The notes under the pieces are model-generated. The model saw nothing but the letters and a program-made list of their open reading frames with translations, ran no database searches and was not told the origin of the DNA. Positions 16,230 to 24,397 of a stretch of DNA of 64,000 nt are shown in pieces. Where the stretch lies: NCBI GenBank assembly GCA_965215115.1, contig OZ244050.1, positions 3,596,001 through 3,660,000 on the forward strand, read 5' to 3'. The stretch is from CALDTK01 sp965215115 (GTDB lineage Bacteria; Bacteroidota; Bacteroidia; Chitinophagales; Saprospiraceae). The number at the start of each line of letters is the position of its first letter. Position 1 is the stretch's first letter. The position numbers and the translations under genes are program-made.

Positions 16230-17062
16230 AAAGTCCACGACTCCGACGGTGGCTGACCGTGGGCTTGGTGCTGCTGGGGTGCTTGGTTTTGCCGAAAGGC
16301 GCCACCTACGCGCAGACGAGCCCCGTTGACGCACCGAAGCCGTACCGCCTGAGCGCCGCGATCCACCTCGGGTACCGCCTCCCGCTCAACGCCCCGGCGG
16401 AGCCCAACCTCGCCGACCGCTTCGTGGACAAACACGTGCAGGTGCTCTCGGACGGGCTCGGCCTGCGCCTGCACGCCCCCACGCCGTGGGTGTACGACCT
16501 GTCCTTCGAGCGCGCACCCTACCGCTCGCGAACCTACCTCGACAAGGAGGTCTTCCTCTACGAAACGGCGGTGGCGTACGGGGGCGACGTCAACGTGGAC
16601 CTGCACTACAACGACAGGAAATTCCAACACCGGACGCTGTGGCTGATCAACGGGGCCGTAGGGTACGAATTCGTGCGGCGGCGGTGGACTTTGACGCCGA
16701 GCGCGGGCCTCGGGCTCATCCTGATGGATGCCGACTCGCTCGTGATGCGGGTCAAGCGGCTGGACGCGAACGAGGAGTACCGCGTCGTATACGTGGCGAA
16801 CGACCCGCGGCGCCAGGTCTTGTCCGCGCGTGCCGGGGTAGAGCTGCGGTACCGGGTGTCGCCTAGGATCGGCCTCGCGCTCGACGCCCAGCTAACCGCC
16901 GCACAGCCCGGGGTCAGCTACGGAGTGGAGACGCGCGATGAGTTGGCGGGAACGGTCGAGCTCGCGGGCGTGGTCGAAGCGGCGCCCTGGCGTACGGTGG
17001 ACTTCGGTCTCGCCCTGCACTATGTCATTCTGGAACGGCCCCGGCGTGCGAAGACGAGGTAG
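16226..17062 (+). CDS. Outer-membrane beta-barrel-like protein
   Basis: 278 residues with a signal peptide (RRWLTVGLVLLGCLVLPKGATYAQ). The mature chain alternates hydrophobic and polar residues in strand-like blocks (YRLSAAIHLGYRLPL, LWLINGAVGYEFV, WTLTPSAGLGLIL, VDFGLALHYVI), which fits a small outer-membrane barrel. It starts with TTG at 16226, overlapping the upstream stop as TTGA, the same arrangement as at 5556. A motif copy with exchanged stem (16287-16300) encodes LPKGA in the signal peptide. Confidence 0.7.
   Translation: MKSPRLRRWLTVGLVLLGCLVLPKGATYAQTSPVDAPKPYRLSAAIHLGYRLPLNAPAEPNLADRFVDKHVQVLSDGLGLRLHAPTPWVYDLSFERAPYRSRTYLDKEVFLYETAVAYGGDVNVDLHYNDRKFQHRTLWLINGAVGYEFVRRRWTLTPSAGLGLILMDADSLVMRVKRLDANEEYRVVYVANDPRRQVLSARAGVELRYRVSPRIGLALDAQLTAAQPGVSYGVETRDELAGTVELAGVVEAAPWRTVDFGLALHYVILERPRRAKTR
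16287..16300 (+). repeat. TTTT-hairpin motif, stem exchanged to GCC/GGC
   Basis: TTTTGCCGAAAGGC, loop GAAA, in the sense direction within a signal-peptide coding region. Confidence 0.8.
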
Positions 17063-17141
17063 GTGTAGATTTTTTGCAGTAAAGTCAAGTTAGGTGTAGT
17101 AAATTTAACATCCGGTGGCCGAGTAGGCCGCGTAGGTGTAG
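17060..17141 (+). repeat. Three direct 9-bp repeats upstream of fic
   Basis: TAGGTGTAG occurs at 17060, 17091 and 17133, each followed by an A/T run. Spacings of 31 and 42 bp equal three and four helical turns, so a bound protein would face one side of the DNA. The set ends 31 bp before the predicted start of the Fic gene and may be its operator. Confidence 0.55.
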
Positions 17142-17171
17142 AAAATTTGTCGACCCTTCCCGAACTTCTCT

Positions 17172-18305
17172 TTGCTTCTGGCAACCCGTCGATCTTCACG
17201 TGCGAAGGCGCTCCTCGAGAATCTCCGGGGCGCCCGGCGCGTCGACGGCCGTGAGCGCGTCTTGGACCGAGTGGCCATCGAAGGCCTCCTCATTCAGGAG
17301 ATCGACGCGAGGGGGGCTCGCAGGTTGAATCAACTCAGGGACGAGGCTCGGGAAGTCGGTGAGGCATTGGGTTGGCAAGAGGCATTTGCCCTACTAGAAG
17401 GTTTGATCGCCGCCATCCAAAGCACTCGCCCGGCGAAGCTCCTGAAGTCGCGCGCGGCCCGGCTCTACCATCTCGGTAAGCCTTACGACAGCGATCGGGT
17501 AGCGTTGTTCGAGTCGCTGGCAACTTATCTGCTGCGAAACGATGCGTCGACGACGGTCGATTACGCAGGGCCGAGCATCGAGGAGTACGAGGTGTTTGCG
17601 TTCTTCGAGTCGTATTTCTCGAATTTCATCGAGGGGACCGAGTTCACCGTCGACGAGGCGGAGCGCATCGTTTTCGACGGAGAGGACATACCTACGCAAT
17701 ACGAAGACAGCCACGACGTGCGAGCGTTGTACAAGCTGTGTAGCGATCCTCAAACCTTGCGCCTGCCCCTCGCGAACGAAGGGGATTTTAACGACTGGAT
17801 GCGCCATGCACACGGTTTTCTGCTTGAGAAACGTCCTTCGAAACGACCGGGGAAGTTGAAGATTCGTGCCAATCGCGCTGGCGATACCGAGTTCGTGCGA
17901 CCCGACTATGTGATCGGGACGATCGCCGAGGGTTTGAGGATCTTGACCCGACTCCGCAATCCCTTCTCGCGGGCCGTGTTCCTGATGTTTCTCGTGAGCG
18001 AGGTTCATCCTTTTGACGACGGCAACGGCCGGATGGCGCGGTTGATCGCCAACGCCGAACTTAGCGATAGCGGAGTACCCAAGATCATCTTACCGACTGT
18101 CTACCGTGAAGACTATTTGTTGGGGCTACGAGCCCTCACGCGCCGCGGAGAGCCCGACGCCTACGTGAAGATGCTACGCAAAATCTGGCACTACTCTTCG
18201 GTGATCCCGTGCACCAGCCTCGCGGTGGCGCGTGAGTTTCTCGAGCGTACACAGGCTTTTAAATTTTCGAGTGAGGGGGTGATTATGTTTGGTATGGACG
18301 AGTAG
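17172..18305 (+). CDS. Fic-family AMP-transferase-like protein
   Basis: 377 residues. The Fic active site is HPFDDGNGRMAR (HPFxxGNGR, about residues 278-289); such enzymes move AMP from ATP to hydroxyls of target proteins. An inhibitory helix motif SNFIEG (S/T-x-x-x-E-G/N) lies about 130 residues before it, so the protein is of the class held off by its own N-terminal part. The start is uncertain: TTG at 17172 is used, with a stop codon at 17139-17141 limiting extension. Codon use looks less GC-biased than in neighbours. No antitoxin gene is adjacent. The direct repeats at 17060-17141 precede it. Confidence 0.88.
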   Translation: MLLATRRSSRAKALLENLRGARRVDGRERVLDRVAIEGLLIQEIDARGARRLNQLRDEAREVGEALGWQEAFALLEGLIAAIQSTRPAKLLKSRAARLYHLGKPYDSDRVALFESLATYLLRNDASTTVDYAGPSIEEYEVFAFFESYFSNFIEGTEFTVDEAERIVFDGEDIPTQYEDSHDVRALYKLCSDPQTLRLPLANEGDFNDWMRHAHGFLLEKRPSKRPGKLKIRANRAGDTEFVRPDYVIGTIAEGLRILTRLRNPFSRAVFLMFLVSEVHPFDDGNGRMARLIANAELSDSGVPKIILPTVYREDYLLGLRALTRRGEPDAYVKMLRKIWHYSSVIPCTSLAVAREFLERTQAFKFSSEGVIMFGMDE

Positions 18306-18351
18306 AGCCGAGTGAGCCGTCCTGGCGCTCAGTATAGCAGGAATTCTAGTA

Positions 18352-18408
18352 ACTGTTCAGCTACGCCAGCCAAGCCTCTTGGAGTTTCGGTTCGCATAGC
18401 TGAACAGT
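18352..18408. repeat. 12-bp inverted repeat between convergent genes
   Basis: ACTGTTCAGCTA (18352-18363) and its exact complement (18397-18408) flank 33 bp, between the ends of the Fic and dipeptidase genes. No T run follows on either strand, so an ordinary terminator is not clear. Confidence 0.5.
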
Positions 18409-18497
18409 CGGAATCCAACGTGGTCTAGTGACTTTGCAGGGGTGTACATTAATTCCTACAATCACCGCGACCACTCAAAAGTGATCAAACGGCGGCC

Positions 18498-19733
18498 TCA
18501 CCGACTCACCTCCTCCCAAACCCGCAACAGGTTCCCCCCACAGATCTTCTCGATGTCCTCCTCGGAGTACCCGCGCTCCAACAGTACGTAGATCAGATTA
18601 GGATAGTCCGCCACATCCTTCAGACCCGTCGGCAACGAATCCCCGACCCCGTCGAAGTCACTCCCGAAGCCGACGTGGTCCACGCCCGCCAACTGTACGG
18701 TGCGATCGATGTGGTCCGCGACAATCTCGATGTCCGCAAACGGCATCGTCGTCACCTTTTCGAGCGAATCCAGAATAGGTTTTGCGGAAGCGTCACCGAA
18801 CGTCAACCCTCGCGTCGCCAAGTAAGCCTCGGCTTGCTCCTGCACGGCCCTGCGTCCGTCCGCCACTCGCCCGTCCACGAAAGTGCTTCCGAAGTTGATC
18901 ATGATCACGCCCCCGTTCTTCCCGAGTAAAGTCACCATCGAGTCCGGCATATTGCGCTCAAAACCCGGGGTAAAGTGTCGCAGCGAAGAGTGACTCGCGA
19001 TGACGGGGACCTTCACGCGCCTCAATACCTGGTAGGCCGTCGAATCGCTCACGTGCGATATGTCGATCATGATCTCGTGCTCGATCAATTCGTCCAAGAT
19101 TAGGCTCCCGTAGGGACTCAATCCGCCCCAGGTCTGCGTCGTGTCGTAACTCGAGTCGCAGATGTGATTGTCCTTCGAGTGTGTCAGCGTCACGTAGCGG
19201 ATGCCGCGTTTCGCGAAGTGCTCGACGTCCTCCGGGTAGGCCAGCGGCGCGCCGTTCTCCATGCCCATCGGCAGCGAGATCAGCCCGCGCCGAAACTGCG
19301 CCCGTACCGAATCCGGGTGCGTGGCAATCGCGAAGCGCGTCGGATTCGTCGCCACGACGCCCTCGACGAGGTTGATCAACGAATCCGCCAGTGCCTTCCC
19401 GCCGTACAGATTCGGCCCCTGCAGACTCGCCGGGATGTAGATCGACATGAAGGGCGCATCGAGCCCGCCCGCCCGCGCCCGCCGGAAGTCGAAGTCCCCC
19501 TCGCCACTCTCCACCGGGATGCCGAGGTACTCCTTGGTGTAGCGGAAGTTCTTGACCTTCAGTCGGTAAGGCAGGTCCACGTGCCCGTCCAGCATGATGT
19601 ACTCGTGCGCCAGCCGCTGGGCTTTGGCCATCATCGCCTTATCGGCAAAACGATCTACAGTCTGGCCATCGACGGGTACGGCTTGCGCCAAAACGAGGCC
19701 CACGAGCAACGAGTAAGTGTAGCACAACTTCAT
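18498..19733 (-). CDS. Secreted membrane-dipeptidase-type peptidase (M19)
   Basis: 411 residues from the ATG at 19733 (MKLCYTYSLLVGLVLAQ, signal peptide); 16 upstream codons are open but precede the box at 19738. M19 zinc-site residues are visible: HVD in IMLDGHVDLPYRL (about residue 45), the bridging Glu region, His in ISHVSD and IASHSS, and the C-terminal GVDHVGFGSDFDGVGD. These enzymes cleave dipeptides, including some with D-residues. The product is exported and probably periplasmic. The motif copy at 19680-19693 encodes VLAQA in the signal peptide. Confidence 0.92.
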   Translation of the reverse strand: MKLCYTYSLLVGLVLAQAVPVDGQTVDRFADKAMMAKAQRLAHEYIMLDGHVDLPYRLKVKNFRYTKEYLGIPVESGEGDFDFRRARAGGLDAPFMSIYIPASLQGPNLYGGKALADSLINLVEGVVATNPTRFAIATHPDSVRAQFRRGLISLPMGMENGAPLAYPEDVEHFAKRGIRYVTLTHSKDNHICDSSYDTTQTWGGLSPYGSLILDELIEHEIMIDISHVSDSTAYQVLRRVKVPVIASHSSLRHFTPGFERNMPDSMVTLLGKNGGVIMINFGSTFVDGRVADGRRAVQEQAEAYLATRGLTFGDASAKPILDSLEKVTTMPFADIEIVADHIDRTVQLAGVDHVGFGSDFDGVGDSLPTGLKDVADYPNLIYVLLERGYSEEDIEKICGGNLLRVWEEVSR

Positions 19734-19737
19734 GCTG

Positions 19738-19745
19738 CGAAGATG
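19738..19745 (-). promoter_or_regulatory. Promoter -7-like box abutting the dipeptidase start
   Basis: CATCTTCG on the minus strand, 4 nt before the ATG at 19733; two mismatches to TAnnTTTG but the same position and shape as other boxes here. Confidence 0.35.
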
Positions 19746-19833
19746 GGGCGCCGGCGCGCACCGCAGGCTTCCGTAAACCACCGTGCCTCCGTGTCAAACC
19801 CGCCGAAGCGTCGAACGCTCGCCGTCGCCAAGT

Positions 19834-22800
19834 TCAGAAGTCCAACGACACCAGCAACTGCGGCGACGCAAACCCGACCGCCGCCCCGTCCAGCAAATAC
19901 GGGAACCTCACCCCCACCGGCAACGGCTGCGCATTGAAGAACACGAAGTCCCCCGTCACGTCCACCCCGACGCTGCGGTACTCGTCCTCGAACACTCTCC
20001 CACGCCGCTCGAGCTTCTGGGAGCTAAGGTCTCCCCAGACATTCGCCCGGATGCGCTGCAGGTAGGCGATGCCTCCGAAGCCTACGTCGGGGTAGAGCAA
20101 CGGGAAGTGGTAGTCGACGGATAGCGTGGTGTTGCGGTCTCCGCGCAGGCTGGTGTAGCCGCGGGCGTAGAAGAACCGGTCGCTAAAGACATACACATTG
20201 CTCAGCGTCTCCTGGCGGTAGCGCGCCCGCAAGAGCAGCCCGTGGGTCGCCGCAAAACCCGGCAGGAACTGCCCGACTGTCGCCGTAAACCGCTTCGCGC
20301 TCGGGGTCGAAGACGGGGGCAGCGCACTGCCGCTGCCCTCGTTGAGCGCGAGCTGATCGGAATAGCTAACGTCCAGCAACTGCCCCTCCCGCGGGAGGAT
20401 GTGCTTGGTGGCCGTCTGCCGCAGGCGCCGGAAGCTCAGCGCGGCCTCCCCGGTCCAGATACCGTAGTCGCCGGCGAAGAGCTGCACCCCGCCGGTGCGA
20501 TTGAAGACCTGCTCGTAGTCGACATCCCGCCAGGCCACCCCGAGCGTGGGCGTCAACTGGTAAGCGTACGCACCGATGAGCTGCTGCAACGGGGCCTCGA
20601 GGTCGAGCCCGACGGAGGTCTCGTCGGCGTCCGTGATGCCGAACTCCCCGACCTCCGTCAGGGTCTCCACGTTGCGGTTGGTCTGCCCGAACGAGAGCAC
20701 CACCCACGGCCACGTCCGCGCGACGGTCACCTCGGCGCGCACGAAGCCGCGCTCCTCGTTGAGGTTGTAGCCCGCCGTCAAACTCGCCGAGTAGTCCCCG
20801 AGGCGCGTCTCGCCGAGGAGGCCGTAGCTCGCCTCCACATTGTCGACCACCGGCGAGAGCTGGGTGATCCCAAAGCCGTCTAACAGGGAAGAGTAAGGTT
20901 TTGCCGAACGGCTCGCCGAAACGCCCTCCGCTACGATCGCTGCGCTAGGAGTGCCCTGCGTGACGGCGGTTTGCGTAACGGCGCCCTGCGTGAGGGCGGC
21001 CTGCGCGCCGCGCGCCGGGGCCGAGGGCAAGTACCGGCGCCGGAACCGCTCCCCCGCGGCGTCGGGGACGAGCGCGGCGTACTGCGCCAACTCGGCCGGC
21101 TCCACGATCGCCACCGGGCGGCGCAGCCACTGTTCCGCCGGCAAGACCGACACCGGGTCCCCGGCCGCGGCGACTTCCGTAAAGTAGAGCGTACTGCCGT
21201 CGGTGCTCGGGTGGTAGGCCCCGACGGCCACCTCGGTGAGCTGTTCCAACTCCCCGCCGCCCGCGGTCGACACCCGGTAGACGTTGTCCACGCCCGAGAA
21301 GTCGGCCGAGAAGTACGCGTGGTCCTCGTGGACGTACGGGGTGCCGAGCACGTGGCGCGTCCAGGGCGTCAGCTGCGTCACGCCCCCGTCGAAGTCGAGC
21401 CGCTGCAAGGACAGGAAGCCGTCGAGCTTCACGACGGCGATCACGGCGCCGCGGTCCGCATCCGCGAAGCGCGGACCGATGATGAGTTCGTACCCGAAGC
21501 ACGCCTCCCGGACCACGCGCCCGTTCGCGGCGTCGAGTTCGACGAGGCAGGGCCGCCGCCCGGCCGTGTGCGCGTCCGGACCCCCGGGCGGGAGCTTGAC
21601 CGCCACCACGTGCTCCCCGGTGGCGCTCAGGCCAGGGCTGAAGAGTTGCTGCTGCGTGGTGATCCGGCGGGGCTTGGCGTCGTCGAGGTCAGCCACGTAC
21701 ACGTCGCTGTAGGACTCGTCCGGCCGGCGGGCGTCGAGCGAGAACCGCGCCCACGTGAGGGCCTCCCCGGCGGCGTGAAAGGCGTCGTCGACCGAGAACC
21801 CGAGCGGCGTGAGGTCCTGCTCGCGCCCGTCGTGGCGCAGCAGCACCAGGCGATTGATGTCGTCGCGACGCCGCCGCATCACGACCACCAAGCTGTCGGA
21901 CGGGTCGTAGGCCGGTTGCGGGTACGCGTAGATCGGGACCTGCCGGCCGAGGGGCGTGATGCTGCGGTGGGGCGTGAACGTTTTGGCGGAAGCCGCCTCC
22001 TTCCAGACCTGCCCCAGGCTATCGTAGGTCTCGCGGTAGAAGCGACGCGTACTAAGGCCGGTCTCACGCTTGAGCGCGCCCGAGAAAGGGTACAGCGGCG
22101 GCCAGAACCTGCCGGCCTTACGGACGACGGTGCGCCACGGGTCATCGTAGACGAGTCGCCCGTGCTGCACCATCGCGTACCCGAGCCGGTAGTGGTCCGG
22201 GAGCCGCGAGCGGAGGCTGCCGTTGCGGGCCTTGATGTACGGATAGCGCACGTCCTCGAGGGCCATCGCGCGCTGCAGCGCCGTGAAGGCCGGCGTACGC
22301 CCACGCCCGGCGTAGGTGAGGACCGTCTCCGAGTACACGGCGTCGCCCTCGAAGAACCAGTCCGGCGTCGAGAGCCCCGTGAGCACCCCCCAGCCCGCGT
22401 TTCCGGCCACGACGCGCGCGAACTTCGTCCAGCCCCGCAGCAGATTCGAGTACTGCTCGACGTGGCGGTACTCGTGGATCGCGAGGGCGTCGACCCAGCT
22501 GTTGGTACTGATGAGGCTCTGGTCCTGCGGCGGGGTGGCGTACAGGAAGCTGCGCCACGGCGTCACCCCGACGAAGCCATTGGCCTCCACGGTGACGGGC
22601 TGCACGAACATGTCGATGCGCTTGAGTTTGTCGCCGAGCGGCAGCGGGCGCAGGCGCGTGAGGCCCTCGATGAGGTCGTAGCTCCGCTCGGCGAACGGGA
22701 GGGTAGCCGGCGTGGTGACGAGCCGGATGGAGTCCCCCGCGAAGCGGTACCAGTCGAGACTCGGGAGGCCGCCGAGGCCCTGCGCGCCGAGGGTGAGGCT

Positions 22801-22839
22801 TGCGCCAAAACACGCCACGAGGAATACGCTAACCTTCAT
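19834..22839 (-). CDS. Zinc metalloprotease - beta-propeller - outer-membrane barrel fusion
   Basis: About 1001 residues from the ATG at 22839. Signal peptide MKVSVFLVACFGASLTLGAQ; then a gluzincin-type peptidase domain with HEYRHVEQ (HExxH, about residues 131-138) and the downstream acidic motif in WFFEGDAVYSET; then about 350 residues of TolB/WD40-like repeats (SDVYVADLDDAKPRRITT, DNVYRVSTAGGGELEQLT); a low-complexity linker (about 600-640); and a C-terminal barrel of about 350 residues ending FASPQLLVSLDF, like surface-antigen barrels. It is likely anchored in the outer membrane with the protease and propeller in the periplasm or outside. Substrate unknown. Confidence 0.82.
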   Translation of the reverse strand: MKVSVFLVACFGASLTLGAQGLGGLPSLDWYRFAGDSIRLVTTPATLPFAERSYDLIEGLTRLRPLPLGDKLKRIDMFVQPVTVEANGFVGVTPWRSFLYATPPQDQSLISTNSWVDALAIHEYRHVEQYSNLLRGWTKFARVVAGNAGWGVLTGLSTPDWFFEGDAVYSETVLTYAGRGRTPAFTALQRAMALEDVRYPYIKARNGSLRSRLPDHYRLGYAMVQHGRLVYDDPWRTVVRKAGRFWPPLYPFSGALKRETGLSTRRFYRETYDSLGQVWKEAASAKTFTPHRSITPLGRQVPIYAYPQPAYDPSDSLVVVMRRRRDDINRLVLLRHDGREQDLTPLGFSVDDAFHAAGEALTWARFSLDARRPDESYSDVYVADLDDAKPRRITTQQQLFSPGLSATGEHVVAVKLPPGGPDAHTAGRRPCLVELDAANGRVVREACFGYELIIGPRFADADRGAVIAVVKLDGFLSLQRLDFDGGVTQLTPWTRHVLGTPYVHEDHAYFSADFSGVDNVYRVSTAGGGELEQLTEVAVGAYHPSTDGSTLYFTEVAAAGDPVSVLPAEQWLRRPVAIVEPAELAQYAALVPDAAGERFRRRYLPSAPARGAQAALTQGAVTQTAVTQGTPSAAIVAEGVSASRSAKPYSSLLDGFGITQLSPVVDNVEASYGLLGETRLGDYSASLTAGYNLNEERGFVRAEVTVARTWPWVVLSFGQTNRNVETLTEVGEFGITDADETSVGLDLEAPLQQLIGAYAYQLTPTLGVAWRDVDYEQVFNRTGGVQLFAGDYGIWTGEAALSFRRLRQTATKHILPREGQLLDVSYSDQLALNEGSGSALPPSSTPSAKRFTATVGQFLPGFAATHGLLLRARYRQETLSNVYVFSDRFFYARGYTSLRGDRNTTLSVDYHFPLLYPDVGFGGIAYLQRIRANVWGDLSSQKLERRGRVFEDEYRSVGVDVTGDFVFFNAQPLPVGVRFPYLLDGAAVGFASPQLLVSLDF

Positions 22840-22845
22840 ACCACG

Positions 22846-22853
22846 CAAAGCTT
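22846..22853 (-). promoter_or_regulatory. Promoter -7-like box abutting the protease-barrel gene start
   Basis: AAGCTTTG on the minus strand, 6 nt before the ATG at 22839; one mismatch to TAnnTTTG. It favours the ATG over a TTG at 22848, which lies inside the box. Confidence 0.4.
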
Positions 22854-22918
22854 GAGTCTCCTAAACGGACGGAACGCACACCTTTGTTACCCGCGCGCGC
22901 AAACCCCGAAATACGAAA

Positions 22919-22940
22919 GGGCCGACCTCGCGGCCGACCC
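22919..22940 (-). terminator. Intrinsic terminator with GCGA loop
   Basis: Minus strand: a 9-bp stem (two G-U pairs) closes the loop GCGA and is followed by TTTCGTATTT. It lies 59 bp past the stop of the gene at 22999-24120. Confidence 0.65.
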
Positions 22941-22998
22941 CTGATCGCTTCTCAGATACTGAGCTTCAGCGTATTGTAGCTGAAGTTGTCGGACTCGG

Positions 22999-24120
22999 TC
23001 ACTGCACCACGATACGGCACTGCCCGCTTACGGTGGCGGAGGTCACGCGCGCGACGTAGCTCCCGGCCGGCAGGTGCTGCCCGATCGCCTCGCCCGTGAG
23101 GCCCGCGCGCCTGAGCACGAGGCGCCCCTGGAGGTCGAACACCTGGATGTCGGCCCCGGGGTCGGCGGGGAGGTTGGTCGTGAACCCGCTGCCCTGTCGA
23201 CTCGGGTTCGGGGCAACCATCAGCTCAGCCTCGGCGAGGACCTCCGCGCCGGCGTTGACGGCGACCACCCGCGAGAGCTCGAAACTCCCGTCGAGGTCGA
23301 CGGTACGCAGGCGGTAGTAAGTCGTGGCGTCGAGGGCCTCGGTGGCGCTAGCCACGCGCTCGCCGTAGCTGCGCGCCCCGCCGTCGGTCCCGAGGGCGTT
23401 GACGAAGCGTACCTCTTCGAAGTGCTTGCCGTCGAGGGACTGCTCGACGGCGTAGCCGGCGAGGTTGACCTCGTCTTCGACGGTCCACGCGACGAGGTCA
23501 CGGTTGTGTTGGCGAGTGGCCGTGAAGGAAGTGAGGGTGACGGGGAGGGGAGCGTTGTTGTCTACCCTGATTGTTGCTGTTGCAGTCGCGGGTGTCGGCG
23601 CGCAGGTCGTACTCGTCGGGGTGACGGTGATGTTGATGCCGGTCACCAGTCCGTCGGGTATCGGAAAGGGACTACTGCTAAAGTTTATCGAGGAGGACGA
23701 CCCGGGGAGGGCCACGTAGAGTTCATCACCGGCGTTGCACGCGGGCAGATTGGGCGGGACTGACCCCGTGAAGGGGCACGCCGACTCAAACGCGAGGGAT
23801 TGAGTTTGGGGACCTATCCCTGCCAGCCTTAGCACTGGGACCGTCACGGTCACGTCCACGCCCGTGACATCGCAGGCGGTCTCGTTGGCGACCGCGGCGA
23901 CGTTCCCGAAGGTGATGATGTCATTGGACCGCACGACAATCTCGGCACCGCTGAATGGGGTCCCCGTGGCGCCGCCGAGGACGTACGTCGTGGAGACCGA
24001 TCCCCCGCTCGGATTGGAGATCGTGATGTCGACTGTCGCCGCCGGAATGGTAGCCGTCTGCGCCGTGAGTTGCCCTACGGCGAGGGCGAGGATAGGGAGA
24101 GAGAATAACTTCTGGAACAT
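22999..24120 (-). CDS. Secreted T9SS cargo protein, paralogue 1
   Basis: 373 residues from the ATG at 24120 (MFQKLFSLPILALAVGQLTAQ, signal peptide). An N-terminal all-beta domain of about 200 residues with paired cysteines is not a family I recognise; it is followed by LPVTLTSFTATRQHNRDLVAWTVEDEVNLAGY, a segment typically found just before T9SS sorting domains, and by the C-terminal sorting domain (LMVAPNPSRQGSGF to RIVVQ). It should be secreted or attached to the cell surface. It stands next to a paralogue of the same design and length. Confidence 0.8.
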   Translation of the reverse strand: MFQKLFSLPILALAVGQLTAQTATIPAATVDITISNPSGGSVSTTYVLGGATGTPFSGAEIVVRSNDIITFGNVAAVANETACDVTGVDVTVTVPVLRLAGIGPQTQSLAFESACPFTGSVPPNLPACNAGDELYVALPGSSSSINFSSSPFPIPDGLVTGINITVTPTSTTCAPTPATATATIRVDNNAPLPVTLTSFTATRQHNRDLVAWTVEDEVNLAGYAVEQSLDGKHFEEVRFVNALGTDGGARSYGERVASATEALDATTYYRLRTVDLDGSFELSRVVAVNAGAEVLAEAELMVAPNPSRQGSGFTTNLPADPGADIQVFDLQGRLVLRRAGLTGEAIGQHLPAGSYVARVTSATVSGQCRIVVQ

Positions 24121-24397
24121 GTGTAAGACGTTTGTTTGGTCAAATGCGCACGGCCCTGGGTAGGCCGGAAAGTGTGGAAGGTAAGCGACCGCGTGGCACA
24201 GCGACAAATCTGACGGCGGAAGGGGGTGTCTTGGCTCGAGCTGCCCACACGAGCTTTCGCGAAGTTGAGACCCTGTCGCGGCATGCACGGCTCACGATCA
24301 GCGAAGGCGCACAAAACCTCAGCGAGCGGTCACCGCCTTCCGGTAGGCAGCGGCGTAAAGCGCCGCCCCACCGCGTCGTGTGCTAGTCGGCGCAGGC

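Noticed and set aside
19636..19650. TTTT-GCC-GATAA-GGC in the dipeptidase gene
   Set aside because: Five-base loop; could be a relative of the element but was left out of the counts.
20971..22944. 657-codon plus-strand frame
   Set aside because: Shadow of the protease-barrel gene, which has a clear signal peptide, HExxH site and barrel end.
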